Assembly (NCBI GenBank): GCA_019637155.1
Contig: JAHBWE010000003.1
Span: 62,001 to 126,000 of the forward strand
Origin: Labilithrix sp.
GTDB lineage: Bacteria; Myxococcota_A; Polyangia; Polyangiales; Polyangiaceae
Length of the DNA: 64,000 nucleotides
Direction: 5' to 3'
The notes beneath the pieces are model-generated. The model saw nothing but the letters and a program-made list of their open reading frames with translations, made no database searches and was not told the DNA's origin. Each line of letters begins with the position of its first letter. Within the stretch, counting starts at the first letter, position 1. Positions 22,838-31,119 of the stretch are shown one piece after another. The translations under genes were made by a program, and so were the position numbers.

Positions 22838-24046
22838 TCACTCTGCGCCTCGAGCCCACGTCGGGAAGGGATCCGGAAACGTCGCCCACGCCTTCGGTCC
22901 TCTCCGCATCTCCTCGTCGGTGAGCAGGCACTGGGAGAGGCCCTCGAGGAGCGTGGCTCGATCCATGTCCGCGCCGATGAAGACGAGCTCCTGGCGCCGG
23001 TCGCCCCACGGCTCCTCCCAGGCCGCCTCGATCACGCGCCCGTTCTCGGGATCGTCCGGCCACTCGCTCTTCGGCAGCGCGGCGAACCACATGCCGGCGG
23101 GCTCCGCCGAGGCCGAGCCGCCTGCCTGCGACCAGCTCCCCGCGAGGTCCATGCGCGTCGAGAGCCAGAAGAACCCCTTCGAGCGGACGACGCCTTGCCA
23201 TCCCGAGTGGAGGAAGTCCCAGAAGCGCTGGGGATGGAACGGGCGGCGCGCGCGGTAGACGAAGCTCGAGATCCCGTACTCCTCCGTCTCCGGGACGTGC
23301 TCGCCGCGCACCTCCTTCATCCAGCCCGGCGCCTGCGCCGCCTTCTCGAAGTCGAAGAGCCCCGTGTCCAGGATCGCGCGCGGCGAGATCCGTCCGCGCT
23401 CCGTCACGACGATGGTCGCTTCGGGGTTCAAGTGGCGGAGCATCGCCTCGAGGCGCGCGACGTCGTCGCTGCTCACGAGGTCGATCTTGTTGATGACGAG
23501 GACGTTCGCGAACTCGACCTGCTCGACGAGGAGGTCCGCGACCGATCGCTCGTCGTCGTCGCTCAGCGCCGCCTTCCGCGCGCGGAGATCGTCTTCGCTC
23601 TGCCAGTCGTCGAGGAACGACTTCGCGTCGACGACGGTGACCATCGTGTCGAGGCGCGCGACGTCCGAGAGGTTGGCCTTCGACGCCTCGTCCTCGAACG
23701 TGAAGGTCTCCGCCACCGGCAGCGGCTCGGAGATGCCGGTCGACTCGATGAGGAGGTAGTCGAAGCGGCCCTCCTTCGCGAGCCTGGCGACCTCGACGAG
23801 GAGGTCCTCGCGCAGGGTGCAGCAAATGCATCCATTTTGCATTTCAACGAGCTTCTCCTCGACCCGGCGGAGCGCGCCGCCGCCGCTCTTCAGGAGCTGC
23901 GCGTCGATGTTGATCTCGCTCATGTCGTTGACGATGACGGCGACGCGCATCCCCTCCCGATTCCGGAGGACGTGGTTCAGGAGCGTCGTCTTGCCGGCGC
24001 CCAGGAATCCGGAGAGCACGGTGACAGGGAGGCGTTGCGATGCCAT
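22838..24046 (-). CDS. COG0523 GTPase 3 (YciC/ZigA-like)
   Basis: This 402-residue GTPase has Walker [10 protein letters not shown] near residue 14, the metal motif NGCICC near 72, and NKID. The long C-terminal domain ([20 protein letters not shown], then [14 protein letters not shown]) is typical of the YciC/ZigA subgroup that is Zur-controlled in many bacteria and active in zinc starvation. Operator I is 22 bp before the start codon. A second copy of the operator lies inside the gene, over the codons of the GCICC motif, where codon use turns AT-rich. It is transcribed toward the WD40 gene. Confidence 0.9.
   Translation of the reverse strand: MASQRLPVTVLSGFLGAGKTTLLNHVLRNREGMRVAVIVNDMSEINIDAQLLKSGGGALRRVEEKLVEMQNGCICCTLREDLLVEVARLAKEGRFDYLLIESTGISEPLPVAETFTFEDEASKANLSDVARLDTMVTVVDAKSFLDDWQSEDDLRARKAALSDDDERSVADLLVEQVEFANVLVINKIDLVSSDDVARLEAMLRHLNPEATIVVTERGRISPRAILDTGLFDFEKAAQAPGWMKEVRGEHVPETEEYGISSFVYRARRPFHPQRFWDFLHSGWQGVVRSKGFFWLSTRMDLAGSWSQAGGSASAEPAGMWFAALPKSEWPDDPENGRVIEAAWEEPWGDRRQELVFIGADMDRATLLEGLSQCLLTDEEMRRGPKAWATFPDPFPTWARGAE
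23824..23844. promoter_or_regulatory. Intragenic operator in GTPase 3
   Basis: Arms AAATGCA and TGCATTT are separated by 7 bp, the same arrangement and the same outer arms as operator E. It lies about 200 bp inside the coding sequence and covers the codons for M-Q-N-G-C-I. Those codons use A or T at third positions (caa, aat, gga, att) although the gene otherwise uses G or C. It may act as a second repressor site or a roadblock. Confidence 0.55.
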
Positions 24047-24068
24047 GGGGCATGGCTTCTACCATTTA

Positions 24069-24081
24069 GCAATCAAGTTGC
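24069..24081. promoter_or_regulatory. Zur-like operator I
   Basis: The bases read GCAAT-CAA-GTTGC. It lies 22 bp upstream of the minus-strand GTPase 3 gene and 70 bp before the divergent zf-TFIIB gene, so it may serve either. Confidence 0.75.
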
Positions 24082-24151
24082 AAATGCATTAGCGAACGCT
24101 GCGCGCCGCCCGAGGATCCGGCGGCGTGGGGCCGTGTTAGCGTGTGGGATC

Positions 24152-24667
24152 ATGTCGGGGACGAAGGCGCGCTCGGCGCGCAGGCACTCGCTCCGTTGTC
24201 CGCGCGACAAGCGGGCGATGGGCGAGACGACGATGGGCGAAGCCGCGATCGACGTGTGCGGCGCGTGCGAGGGGGCGTTCTTCGATTCGGGGAAGCTGTT
24301 CGCGGCGGCGGGGATCGCGGCGGATCCGTCGTCGTGGGATCACCCGGAGACGGGCGGCGCGGTGAAGGAGTCGGCGAGCCCGATCCGCTGTCCGCGCTGC
24401 GAAGACGTCGTCATGCAGGCGCAGGACGTGGCGTTCGACGGCCACGACGTCGAGATCGATCGCTGCGGCGGGAGCGGCGGGGTGTGGCTCGACAAGGGCG
24501 AGCTCGACGCGATCGTCGCGATCGGCCACGCGATGCGGCCGGTGCTCGACGCGGCGCCTCTGAACACGGGCGCCGCTCAGGGCCTCCGTCGCAGCTCGAT
24601 GAACGTGCCCTCGGTACCCTTCGTGACGGCGAGCCAGAGGTCGCCTTCGTCGTCGGTGAAGACGTAG
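24152..24667 (+). CDS. zf-TFIIB domain protein
   Basis: This soluble protein has two copies of a zf-TFIIB-like module: CPRDKRAM with DVCGACEGAFFDSGKL, and CPRCEDVVM with IDRCGGSGGVWLDKGEL. The first module has the full CxxC-type pairs. In the second, the last pair reads CGGSGG, so one Cys is missing. Such small modules bind zinc; the role is unknown. The 171-residue frame runs 91 bp into the convergent lipoprotein gene, and its last 28 or so residues are the antisense of that gene. The true end may therefore have been lost by mutation. Operator I is 70 bp upstream. Confidence 0.75.
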   Translation: MSGTKARSARRHSLRCPRDKRAMGETTMGEAAIDVCGACEGAFFDSGKLFAAAGIAADPSSWDHPETGGAVKESASPIRCPRCEDVVMQAQDVAFDGHDVEIDRCGGSGGVWLDKGELDAIVAIGHAMRPVLDAAPLNTGAAQGLRRSSMNVPSVPFVTASQRSPSSSVKT

Positions 24668-25812
24668 AGCGAGTCCACGCCGTCGGCGCGCTCGATCGCG
24701 TTCGCGAGCGGCGCGGCGGTGCCCTTCGCGAGCGCAGTAGCGCTCTCGACGTAGGGGGACGCGTGGACCGGGGCGTCCGGCGCGTAGCCGAGGCCGACCA
24801 CGTAGCCGGGCGCGCCGTCCTCGGGCGCGATCGCCGCGAGCGACGCGGTGCCGAGCGTGTCGGCCGCGGCGACGACGACCTTCGCGACCGCGGCGCCGCC
24901 GAACGCCTGCGCCGTCGTGAGCGCGTAGACCTCGTCGGACGTGTCGCCGTCGCTCAGCGACGCCGCGACGAAGACGTTGCCGTGCGCGTCGGTCACGACC
25001 GGGCCCGAGCTCCCCGCCCAGGCGAACAGCTTGTGCGGCTCCGCGCACGGCGCCGCGCCGGCGAGCGCGCCGTTGCACAGCGGCGCCGCGTAGAGACCGT
25101 TGTCGGTGACGACGCTCGCCGCCGTCGAGAGCTCCGAGAGGCCGCTGTAGACGACGAGATCGCCCTTCGCGCCGCGAAGACCGACGCCGGAGTAGAAGCC
25201 GTTCGTCTTCGCGCGCGACGTCACGGTGGTGTAGTCGGCGTCGTAGAGCAGCGCCTCGCCGGCGAAGGTCGGCGGCGCCCCCGTGTACGAGAGGAGCCCG
25301 CCGAACGGCGTGTCGACCATCCCGTCCGCGCCGTAAAAGAAGGGCGACGGGAGATCCGACGCCTTCACGAACGGGACCTCTGTCTTCTGCGCGTCCGCCG
25401 TCGCGCCGCCGCCGACCGTCCAGCGGATCACCTTCGGGCCGTCGCTCGGCGCGCCGTACGCGCCCGTCGTCACCATCGGGCCACCGTGCGAGCCCCAATG
25501 ACTGCCCACGATGTTCGAGTCCGCGGGGTGCACCTGCGTCACGCCGAACGGGAACGCCGGATCGATCGCGATCAGGTCCTCGTACTCGTCCGCGGCGAGG
25601 AACACCGGCGCCTCGCGCGGCTTCTTGCCGGCGTCGGCCCCCGCGTCGCTGTCGTCATCGTCGTCGTCGTCGTCGTCGCCTTTCGTCGGAGCGTCGCTCG
25701 TGCCCGCATCGACGCCCGGCGGCGCCGCCGCCCCCGTGTCGTCGTCGTCGCACGCCACCAGCGCCGCGATCGCCGCGGCCACCATCATCGTCGAGGTCAT
25801 CTTCCAAGCCAT
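24577..25812 (-). CDS. Riboswitch-controlled propeller-like lipoprotein
   Basis: This 411-residue product has a lipoprotein signal ending ALVAC, then a DDDD stretch, and a run of nine Asp in the linker. The rest consists of repeated short beta-type motifs (VVTDAHGNVFVAASL, GGLLSYTG, SLYVFTDDEGDLWLAVT), like a beta-propeller. I chose the ATG at 25812, ten codons inside the longest frame, because the signal peptide and GGGAG fit it. A cobalamin riboswitch lies about 130 bp upstream on the same strand. It is therefore probably made under B12 shortage and may bind cobalamins at the surface, as the propeller lipoprotein BtuG does in Bacteroides. That comparison is inference. No other B12 gene is next to it. 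Confidence 0.75.
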   Translation of the reverse strand: MAWKMTSTMMVAAAIAALVACDDDDTGAAAPPGVDAGTSDAPTKGDDDDDDDDDSDAGADAGKKPREAPVFLAADEYEDLIAIDPAFPFGVTQVHPADSNIVGSHWGSHGGPMVTTGAYGAPSDGPKVIRWTVGGGATADAQKTEVPFVKASDLPSPFFYGADGMVDTPFGGLLSYTGAPPTFAGEALLYDADYTTVTSRAKTNGFYSGVGLRGAKGDLVVYSGLSELSTAASVVTDNGLYAAPLCNGALAGAAPCAEPHKLFAWAGSSGPVVTDAHGNVFVAASLSDGDTSDEVYALTTAQAFGGAAVAKVVVAAADTLGTASLAAIAPEDGAPGYVVGLGYAPDAPVHASPYVESATALAKGTAAPLANAIERADGVDSLYVFTDDEGDLWLAVTKGTEGTFIELRRRP

Positions 25813-25939
25813 CGCCACCACTCCCGCGAGGAGCGAGAGCATCGAGAGGAGAAGGCGCGTCCACGACGAACCCGATAAGCCCGCCGATAGACCCTACCCG
25901 CCTCCCTCGAGGCTCCCAGGTCGAACCGGCGCGGCTGTC

Positions 25940-26146
25940 TCTCCACGGCGGGCGCTGGCAGGTCTTCGGGCTTACGAGCGCTCGGCGCTGACGCCGGTTC
26001 CTACTGTCCACCGCTTCCCAGGCCGAGGCCCAGTGCGCTTCGTGGAGGTCGTTCTCGATTACCGCTGCGGGGCAGCCCCGGATGTTCGCCGGGTTCCCTT
26101 TTCAGCCCTGGCCGCGCCTCGCGAACGAGACCGGACAGAGCACCAA
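25940..26146 (-). promoter_or_regulatory. Cobalamin riboswitch
   Basis: Read on the minus strand, the region shows the ordered elements of an AdoCbl-type riboswitch. A GGGAACCCGG segment near 26090-26102 is followed by the B12 box (CCGGGGCTGCCCCGC and GCGGTAA, 26060-26082). Then come CACTGG, GGGAAGCGGTGGACAGTAGG and finally AAGCCCGAAGACCTGCC (25957-25973). It occupies most of the 25843-26226 gap. The only gene downstream is the lipoprotein at 24577-25812. The expression platform (terminator or ribosome-site pairing) is not clear by eye. Confidence 0.88.
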
Positions 26147-26226
26147 CACGGCGCGACTCATATCGAGACCAACCGTCGAATGCAACCTCCGCGGCGCGCC
26201 TCCATTTGAGGTAGCATCGTCCCGGA

Positions 26227-26484
26227 ATGACCAAGACGCTCGAAGGCGTGCTCGTCGACACCGCGCTGCCGCTCATCTCGATCGACCACGCCGACCTCTA
26301 CGTCGTCGCCGACAGCCCGTCCGAGGTCCACCTCCACCTCGGGGGCGCGTACTCCGGGTGCCCGGGCGTCCACTTCGTCAAGACGCACCTCCTCGCGCCG
26401 ATCGTCGCCGAGGTCGCGCCGAAGGCCACGCTCACCGTGACCTCGGGCCTCCCGATCCCGAAGGGCGCGAAGAAGCTCGGCTGA
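26227..26484 (+). CDS. NifU-like domain protein with one Cys
   Basis: This 85-residue protein resembles a NifU C-terminal-like domain: VHLHLGGAYSGCPGVHFVKT is placed as the GACSGCPSS motif of that family, followed by a helix and a beta strand. The canonical motif has two Cys (C-x2-C); here the first is Tyr, so Fe-S cluster transfer in the usual way is doubtful. It begins 81 bp after the riboswitch region, on the opposite strand. It may be a divergent iron-sulphur or protein-binding module. Confidence 0.65.
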   Translation: MTKTLEGVLVDTALPLISIDHADLYVVADSPSEVHLHLGGAYSGCPGVHFVKTHLLAPIVAEVAPKATLTVTSGLPIPKGAKKLG

Positions 26485-26491
26485 CCGAGAG

Positions 26492-26788
26492 CTAGTCCTT
26501 CGCGATCGCGTCGATCCAGCGCTTGTCGCCGCTCACCGTGAACGTGACGCGGACCTTGTCGCCCGCCGCCAGCCCGTCGAGCTGCGCCGGCGTGCGTGGG
26601 TCGAACGACATCGTCATCGCCATCATGTAGCCGGGGATGTCTTCGTGCGCGATGTTGACGTACCGCCGGTCCTTGCCGAAGGACTGCACGGTGCCGCGCG
26701 TCTTGTACGTCTCGTCCTTCGCGTCGACGGGAGACACGGAGACGACGGCGGCGACGGCGAACGCGAGCGCAGCGAGGCGCGACCTCAT
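26492..26788 (-). CDS. CusF-like periplasmic copper-binding protein
   Basis: This 98-residue product has a signal peptide (ALAFAVAAVVSVSPVDA) and a small beta-barrel domain with HEDIPGYMMAMTMSFD. This matches the CusF/copper-binding pattern H...P-x-M-x-A-M-T-M, with Met and His as ligands. CusF carries Cu(I) or Ag(I) in the periplasm to an efflux pump. No cus genes are in the window, so it may act alone as a buffer. The bufferin-like cluster 11 kb away may also concern copper. Its stop is 7 bp from the NifU-like gene. Confidence 0.8.
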   Translation of the reverse strand: MRSRLAALAFAVAAVVSVSPVDAKDETYKTRGTVQSFGKDRRYVNIAHEDIPGYMMAMTMSFDPRTPAQLDGLAAGDKVRVTFTVSGDKRWIDAIAKD

Positions 26789-26808
26789 CCCCGAAGGATG
26801 CCACACCT

Positions 26809-28011
26809 TCAAGGCTGCGCCAGCGGGACCGTGAACGAGAAGGTGCTGCCCTCGCCGACCTCGCTCGCGATCCACACCTTGCCGCCGTGCGCCTCGACGA
26901 GGCGCTTCGTCACGTAGAGGCCGAGGCCGATCCCCTTCGCCGCCTTCTCCGAGCCCGGCGCGCGGAAGTAGCGCTCGAACACGCGCGGGATCGCGTCGGC
27001 GGGGATGCCGATGCCTCGATCCGTGACCGCGACGACGGCCGCGTCCGCGTCGGTGCGGACGTCGACGACGATGGGGCCGCCGCCCGGCGCGTACTTGATC
27101 GCGTTGGTGAGGAGGTTCGCGATGACCTGCTCGATGCGGTCGACGTCGATGCGCACGTGGATCGCCGCCGGGGCCGAGAGCTCGATCGTGTGCTTCTTCA
27201 CCGAAGGCTTGATGCGCTCGATCGCGTCGCGGACGACGACGACGAGATCGGCGTCGGTCGGCTCCACCCGGAGCTCGCCCGCGTCGATGCGCGAGACGTC
27301 GAGGAGGTCGTCCACGATGTTGAGCATGCGATGGGCCTGCCGCACGACGCGCTCGGCGAAGACCTGCTGCTTCGCCGGCGTCGCCCCCGTCTTCGCGTCC
27401 GCCGAGAACACGTCCGCCGCCATCACGAGCACGCCGAGCGGGCCGCGGAGCTCGTGCGAGACGACGTGGAGCACGTCGTCGCGCCGCGTCGTCGCGACCG
27501 AGAGCTCCGCGCGCGACGCCTCGATCTCTCCCTTCCGCACGTTCATGTCCTCGAGCGCCGACACGAGCACGTCGAGGATCTGCTCGCGGCTCGACGCGAT
27601 GTCGAAGGACTCGTCCGCGACCGAGACGTGCGAGGTCTTCGCCGCGGTCCCGCGGCCGAGCGTGCGGCGCACGCGGCGGAGGAGCTGCTCCTGCTCGTAC
27701 GGCTTCGTCACGAAGTTGTCGGCGCCGGCCGCGAGCGCGCGGACGACGTCGAGCGGCTCGCCGAGCGAGCTCACGAGCATGACCGGCACGTCCTTCGTCG
27801 CGGGATCGTCCTTCAGCGCGCGGCACAGCGCGTAGCCGTCGCGCTTCGGCATCACGATGTCGCTGATGACGAAGTCGGGGCGCCGCTCCCGCGCGCGCGC
27901 GAGCGCCTCGTCGCCGTCGCTCGCGACGACGACCTCGAAGCCGTTCGCTTCGAGGAACGCCTTCAGCTGGTACGCCTGGGTGCGGCTGTCTTCGGCGACG
28001 AGCGCGAGCAT
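26809..28011 (-). CDS. Receiver-histidine kinase hybrid
   Basis: This 400-residue cytoplasmic protein has an N-terminal receiver domain (phospho-acceptor Asp in FVISDIVMP, near residue 50), a short linker, HisKA ([12 protein letters not shown] near 185) and a HATPase domain ([26 protein letters not shown]). The receiver precedes the kinase, so CheA or another kinase may feed it, and it may then act on an unseen response regulator. It is the last gene of the chemosensory operon, 12 bp after cheB. There is no transmembrane segment. Confidence 0.88.
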   Translation of the reverse strand: MLALVAEDSRTQAYQLKAFLEANGFEVVVASDGDEALARARERRPDFVISDIVMPKRDGYALCRALKDDPATKDVPVMLVSSLGEPLDVVRALAAGADNFVTKPYEQEQLLRRVRRTLGRGTAAKTSHVSVADESFDIASSREQILDVLVSALEDMNVRKGEIEASRAELSVATTRRDDVLHVVSHELRGPLGVLVMAADVFSADAKTGATPAKQQVFAERVVRQAHRMLNIVDDLLDVSRIDAGELRVEPTDADLVVVVRDAIERIKPSVKKHTIELSAPAAIHVRIDVDRIEQVIANLLTNAIKYAPGGGPIVVDVRTDADAAVVAVTDRGIGIPADAIPRVFERYFRAPGSEKAAKGIGLGLYVTKRLVEAHGGKVWIASEVGEGSTFSFTVPLAQP

Positions 28012-28023
28012 GTCCCCCTCCTT

Positions 28024-29037
28024 CTACCGGATGTGAGCGGCGATCGCGCTCGGCACGAGGCTCAAATCGACCGCGCCACGCTGCCGTGCGGCGTTGGTCA
28101 TCCCCGCCACCGCGCACGAGGCCTCGTCCTGCGCGATGATGAAACCCTCCGTCTTCCGCATCTCCACCGCACCCTCCGCACCGTCGCGCCCCATCCCCGT
28201 CAGGATGACGCCGAGCGCGCGGCGCCCGTACGCCGTCGCGAGGGTAGAGAGGAGGTGCGTCCCGGAGGGGCGGAACCCGCCGATCGGCGGCTGGGTCGAG
28301 AGCGCGAGCCGTCCGTCGCGCGCGACGCCGATGTGATGCTCCGAAGGCGCGACGTACACCGTGCCGCGCTCGGGATCGGCGCCGTGCTCCGCGAGCACCA
28401 CCCTCGTCTTCACCGCGCCGCGGAGCCACACGACGAAGCCGTCGACGAACGACGGCTCGATGTGCTGCACGAGCAAGACCGGCGGGTGATCGGGCACGAG
28501 CGCGTCGAGGATCTCCGCGACGACGGGCGGGCCCCCGAGCGAGGCGACCATCCCCGCGATCGCGAAGGCCCGCTGTGGAGGCGCCGCCACGAACGCCGGC
28601 GACTCGAAGGCGCGCGTCCGTCCCAGCTTCGTGCGCGGGAGCGCGGCCGCGCTGCGGATCGTGTGGATGACCGCGCGCCGCTTCACGTCGTACGCCGGAT
28701 CGCCCGGCGACGGCGGCGCCTCGAGCACCGCGATCGCGCCCGCGCGGAGGGCCTCGATCGCGACCGCGACGTCCTTCGGCGAGACGCTCGCGGAGATGAG
28801 GAGGACCGGGACCCGGCGCGTGCGCAGGATCTGGCGCGTGACCTCGTAGCCGTCGGCGTTCGGCATCACGATGTCCATCAGCACGACGTCCGGCTCGATC
28901 CGCAGCGCGGTCTCGACCGCGTTCTCGCCCGACGGCAGCTCGGCGACGATCTCGATGTCCTGCTCGTCCTCGAGCGCGACCCGCAGCGCCGCGCGCGCGG
29001 TGGAGGAGTCGTTCACGACGAGGACGCGGATCGTCAT
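28024..29037 (-). CDS. cheB: CheB methylesterase/deamidase
   Basis: This 337-residue protein has a receiver domain (Asp in VVLMDIVMP near residue 55) and a C-terminal methylesterase domain with the active Ser in VASLGGPP, His in LLVQHI and Asp in LTGMGRDGA. It removes methyl groups from the MCP and is the counterpart of CheR in the same operon. The first residues fit a start at 29037, 9 bp after the hybrid CheA gene. Confidence 0.92.
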   Translation of the reverse strand: MTIRVLVVNDSSTARAALRVALEDEQDIEIVAELPSGENAVETALRIEPDVVLMDIVMPNADGYEVTRQILRTRRVPVLLISASVSPKDVAVAIEALRAGAIAVLEAPPSPGDPAYDVKRRAVIHTIRSAAALPRTKLGRTRAFESPAFVAAPPQRAFAIAGMVASLGGPPVVAEILDALVPDHPPVLLVQHIEPSFVDGFVVWLRGAVKTRVVLAEHGADPERGTVYVAPSEHHIGVARDGRLALSTQPPIGGFRPSGTHLLSTLATAYGRRALGVILTGMGRDGAEGAVEMRKTEGFIIAQDEASCAVAGMTNAARQRGAVDLSLVPSAIAAHIR

Positions 29038-29046
29038 CCCTTGCCT

Positions 29047-31113
29047 TCAGAGAAGATGCGCGATCACGTCGAGGAGCTGCTCCTCGTCGAACGCGCTCTT
29101 CACGATATACGCCGACGCGCCCATGTCGAGGGCGCGCTGTTTGTCGGCCGGGTCCTCGAGCGCGGTGACGAGCACGACCGGGAGGCGCGCGAGCCGCGGC
29201 GTGGAGCGAATGCGGCCGAGGAGCGCGAAGCCGTCGAGGCGCGGCATCTCGACGTCGGAGAGGACCACGTCGAACGAGGCCGCGCTCGCGGTGAGGGCGA
29301 GCCACGCCTGCTCGCCGTCGGCGGCGACCTCGACGTCGAAGCCGTTCGCGCGGAGCAGCGCGCGCTCGAGCTCGCGCGTCGTCGCGGAGTCGTCGACGAC
29401 GAGGACCCGCTTCGCCGGCGCGCGCTCGGCCTCCTCGGACGGCGCCGCGCCGCGCGCCACCGCCGCGAGCGCCCGCACGTCGAGCATCCAGCCGAGCGTG
29501 CCGTCGGCGAGCACCGTCGAGCCGCTCACGAACGCGACGCGACGGAAGCGCCCCGCGAGCGGACGCACCGCGACCTCACGCTCGTCCGCGATCTCGTCGA
29601 CGATGAGCGCGACGCGCCGCTCGCCCGCGCGGGTGAGCACGGCGATGAGGTGATCGCGATCGGGGAGCGCGCTCGCCGCCCCTCCGAGCTCGGTCGCGAC
29701 GCTCGCGAGCGGGAGGAGCGCGCCGCCGTGGAGGACGTGCGCGCGCCCGCCGGCGACGTCGATCTCGCTCCGCGCGACGCGGAGGATCCGCTCCACCGAC
29801 GAGAGCCGCACCGCGACCATGAACGGACCCGCGCGCGCGACGAGGGCGCGCGTGAGGCTCATGTCCGGCGCGACCACGACGAGGAAGGTGGTCCCCTTCC
29901 CGCGCTCCGACTCCACCGCGACGCGGCCGTGGAGATCGCTCACGCGCTGCCGCACGACGTCGAGGCCGACCCCGCGCCCCGCGAGCTCGTCGGTCTCCGC
30001 GCGGGTGGAGAGCCCCGCCGCGAAGAGCAGCTCGGTGGGATCGCCCTCGATCCCGAGCGCCCTCGCCTTCGCCGCCACCGCGTCGAAGTCGATCCCGCGG
30101 CCGTCGTCGCGCACGATGACGCGGAGCTCGCCCTCCCCTTCCTCCGCGCGGACGGAGAGGAGCCCCTGCTCGCGTTTGCCCGCCGCGCGCCGCTCGCGCG
30201 GAGGCTCGATGCCGTGCGCGACCGCGTTGCGGACGAGGTGGAGGAGCACCTCGCGGAGCGGCTCGCGGAGGCGGCGGTCGAAGCGCACGTCGTCGCCCTC
30301 GCGCACGATCTCGAGCTTCACGCCCGTGCTCGCGGCCGCGGACTCGGCCGCCTGCGTCGCCGACACCGCGAGAGACTCGAAGCGCTCTTGCCGGAGCGAT
30401 CGCGCCGCGGCCGCGACGAGCTTCGCGCGATCGGAGGACGTCTTCCACGCGACGCGCTCGCTCGCCCCGCGCGTCTCCGCCGCCGCCGCCATCGTGCGCG
30501 CGGAGCCGAGCGCGCGGTCGAGCCGCCGCCGGATCTCGCCCGCCGCCTGCGACGACGTGCGCGCCTCGAGCGCCGACGCGAGCCCGCGCACGAAATCGAG
30601 CTCGCGGAGGAGCTCCGCCGTCGCGCTCTCCGTCACCGCCTGCGACGTCCGCGCGAGCCCGCGCGACATGTCGAGGACGAGCTCCTCCGACGCGTCGAGG
30701 ATCCGCGCGAGCGCGGCCGCGTCGACGCGCACGGTGTCGACCGCGGGCGCGGGCTCCGCCGGCGCGGTCGCGATCGAGACGGGCCCGCTCGGCATCGCGC
30801 TGCCGGCCTGCACGATCGGCACGAAGCGCGTGAGCGCCGCGATCGCGCCCTTCGCCGCGGCCGCGATCTCCTCCGCGTCCGCGCCGCGCAGCTTCTCCGC
30901 GCGCGACTCGAGCGCGTGGCACTCCGCCTCGAGCTCGGGGTACCCCGCCGCGCGCGCGGCGCCCTTCAAGGTGTGGAGCGCGCGACGCACCTCGTCCGCG
31001 GCGCCGCGCGGATCGGCGGACGCGCGATCGACCTGCTGCGCGAGGAGCTGCAGCATGTCGTCGAGCTCCTCGCGGAAGATCGCGCGGAGCGTCTCGAGCG
31101 ACGCCTTCGGCAC
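29047..31113 (-). CDS. CheA-REC hybrid histidine kinase
   Basis: This 688-residue protein has an Hpt domain with the phosphorylated His in RALHTLKGAARAAG (near residue 46), and an Ala-rich linker and dimerisation region. The HATPase domain has LVRNAVAHGIEPP and GRGVGLDVV. A CheW-like domain (about 420-550) and a C-terminal receiver (KRVLVVDDSATTRE, Asp in VVLSDVEMP) follow. I see no separate P2 CheY-binding domain. Output may therefore go through the attached receiver or the hybrid kinase at the end of the operon. This type is found in Frz-like and other alternative chemosensory systems of myxobacteria. It is 6 bp after the MCP gene. Confidence 0.9.
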   Translation of the reverse strand: MPKASLETLRAIFREELDDMLQLLAQQVDRASADPRGAADEVRRALHTLKGAARAAGYPELEAECHALESRAEKLRGADAEEIAAAAKGAIAALTRFVPIVQAGSAMPSGPVSIATAPAEPAPAVDTVRVDAAALARILDASEELVLDMSRGLARTSQAVTESATAELLRELDFVRGLASALEARTSSQAAGEIRRRLDRALGSARTMAAAAETRGASERVAWKTSSDRAKLVAAAARSLRQERFESLAVSATQAAESAAASTGVKLEIVREGDDVRFDRRLREPLREVLLHLVRNAVAHGIEPPRERRAAGKREQGLLSVRAEEGEGELRVIVRDDGRGIDFDAVAAKARALGIEGDPTELLFAAGLSTRAETDELAGRGVGLDVVRQRVSDLHGRVAVESERGKGTTFLVVVAPDMSLTRALVARAGPFMVAVRLSSVERILRVARSEIDVAGGRAHVLHGGALLPLASVATELGGAASALPDRDHLIAVLTRAGERRVALIVDEIADEREVAVRPLAGRFRRVAFVSGSTVLADGTLGWMLDVRALAAVARGAAPSEEAERAPAKRVLVVDDSATTRELERALLRANGFDVEVAADGEQAWLALTASAASFDVVLSDVEMPRLDGFALLGRIRSTPRLARLPVVLVTALEDPADKQRALDMGASAYIVKSAFDEEQLLDVIAHLL

Positions 31114-31119
31114 CGGGCC

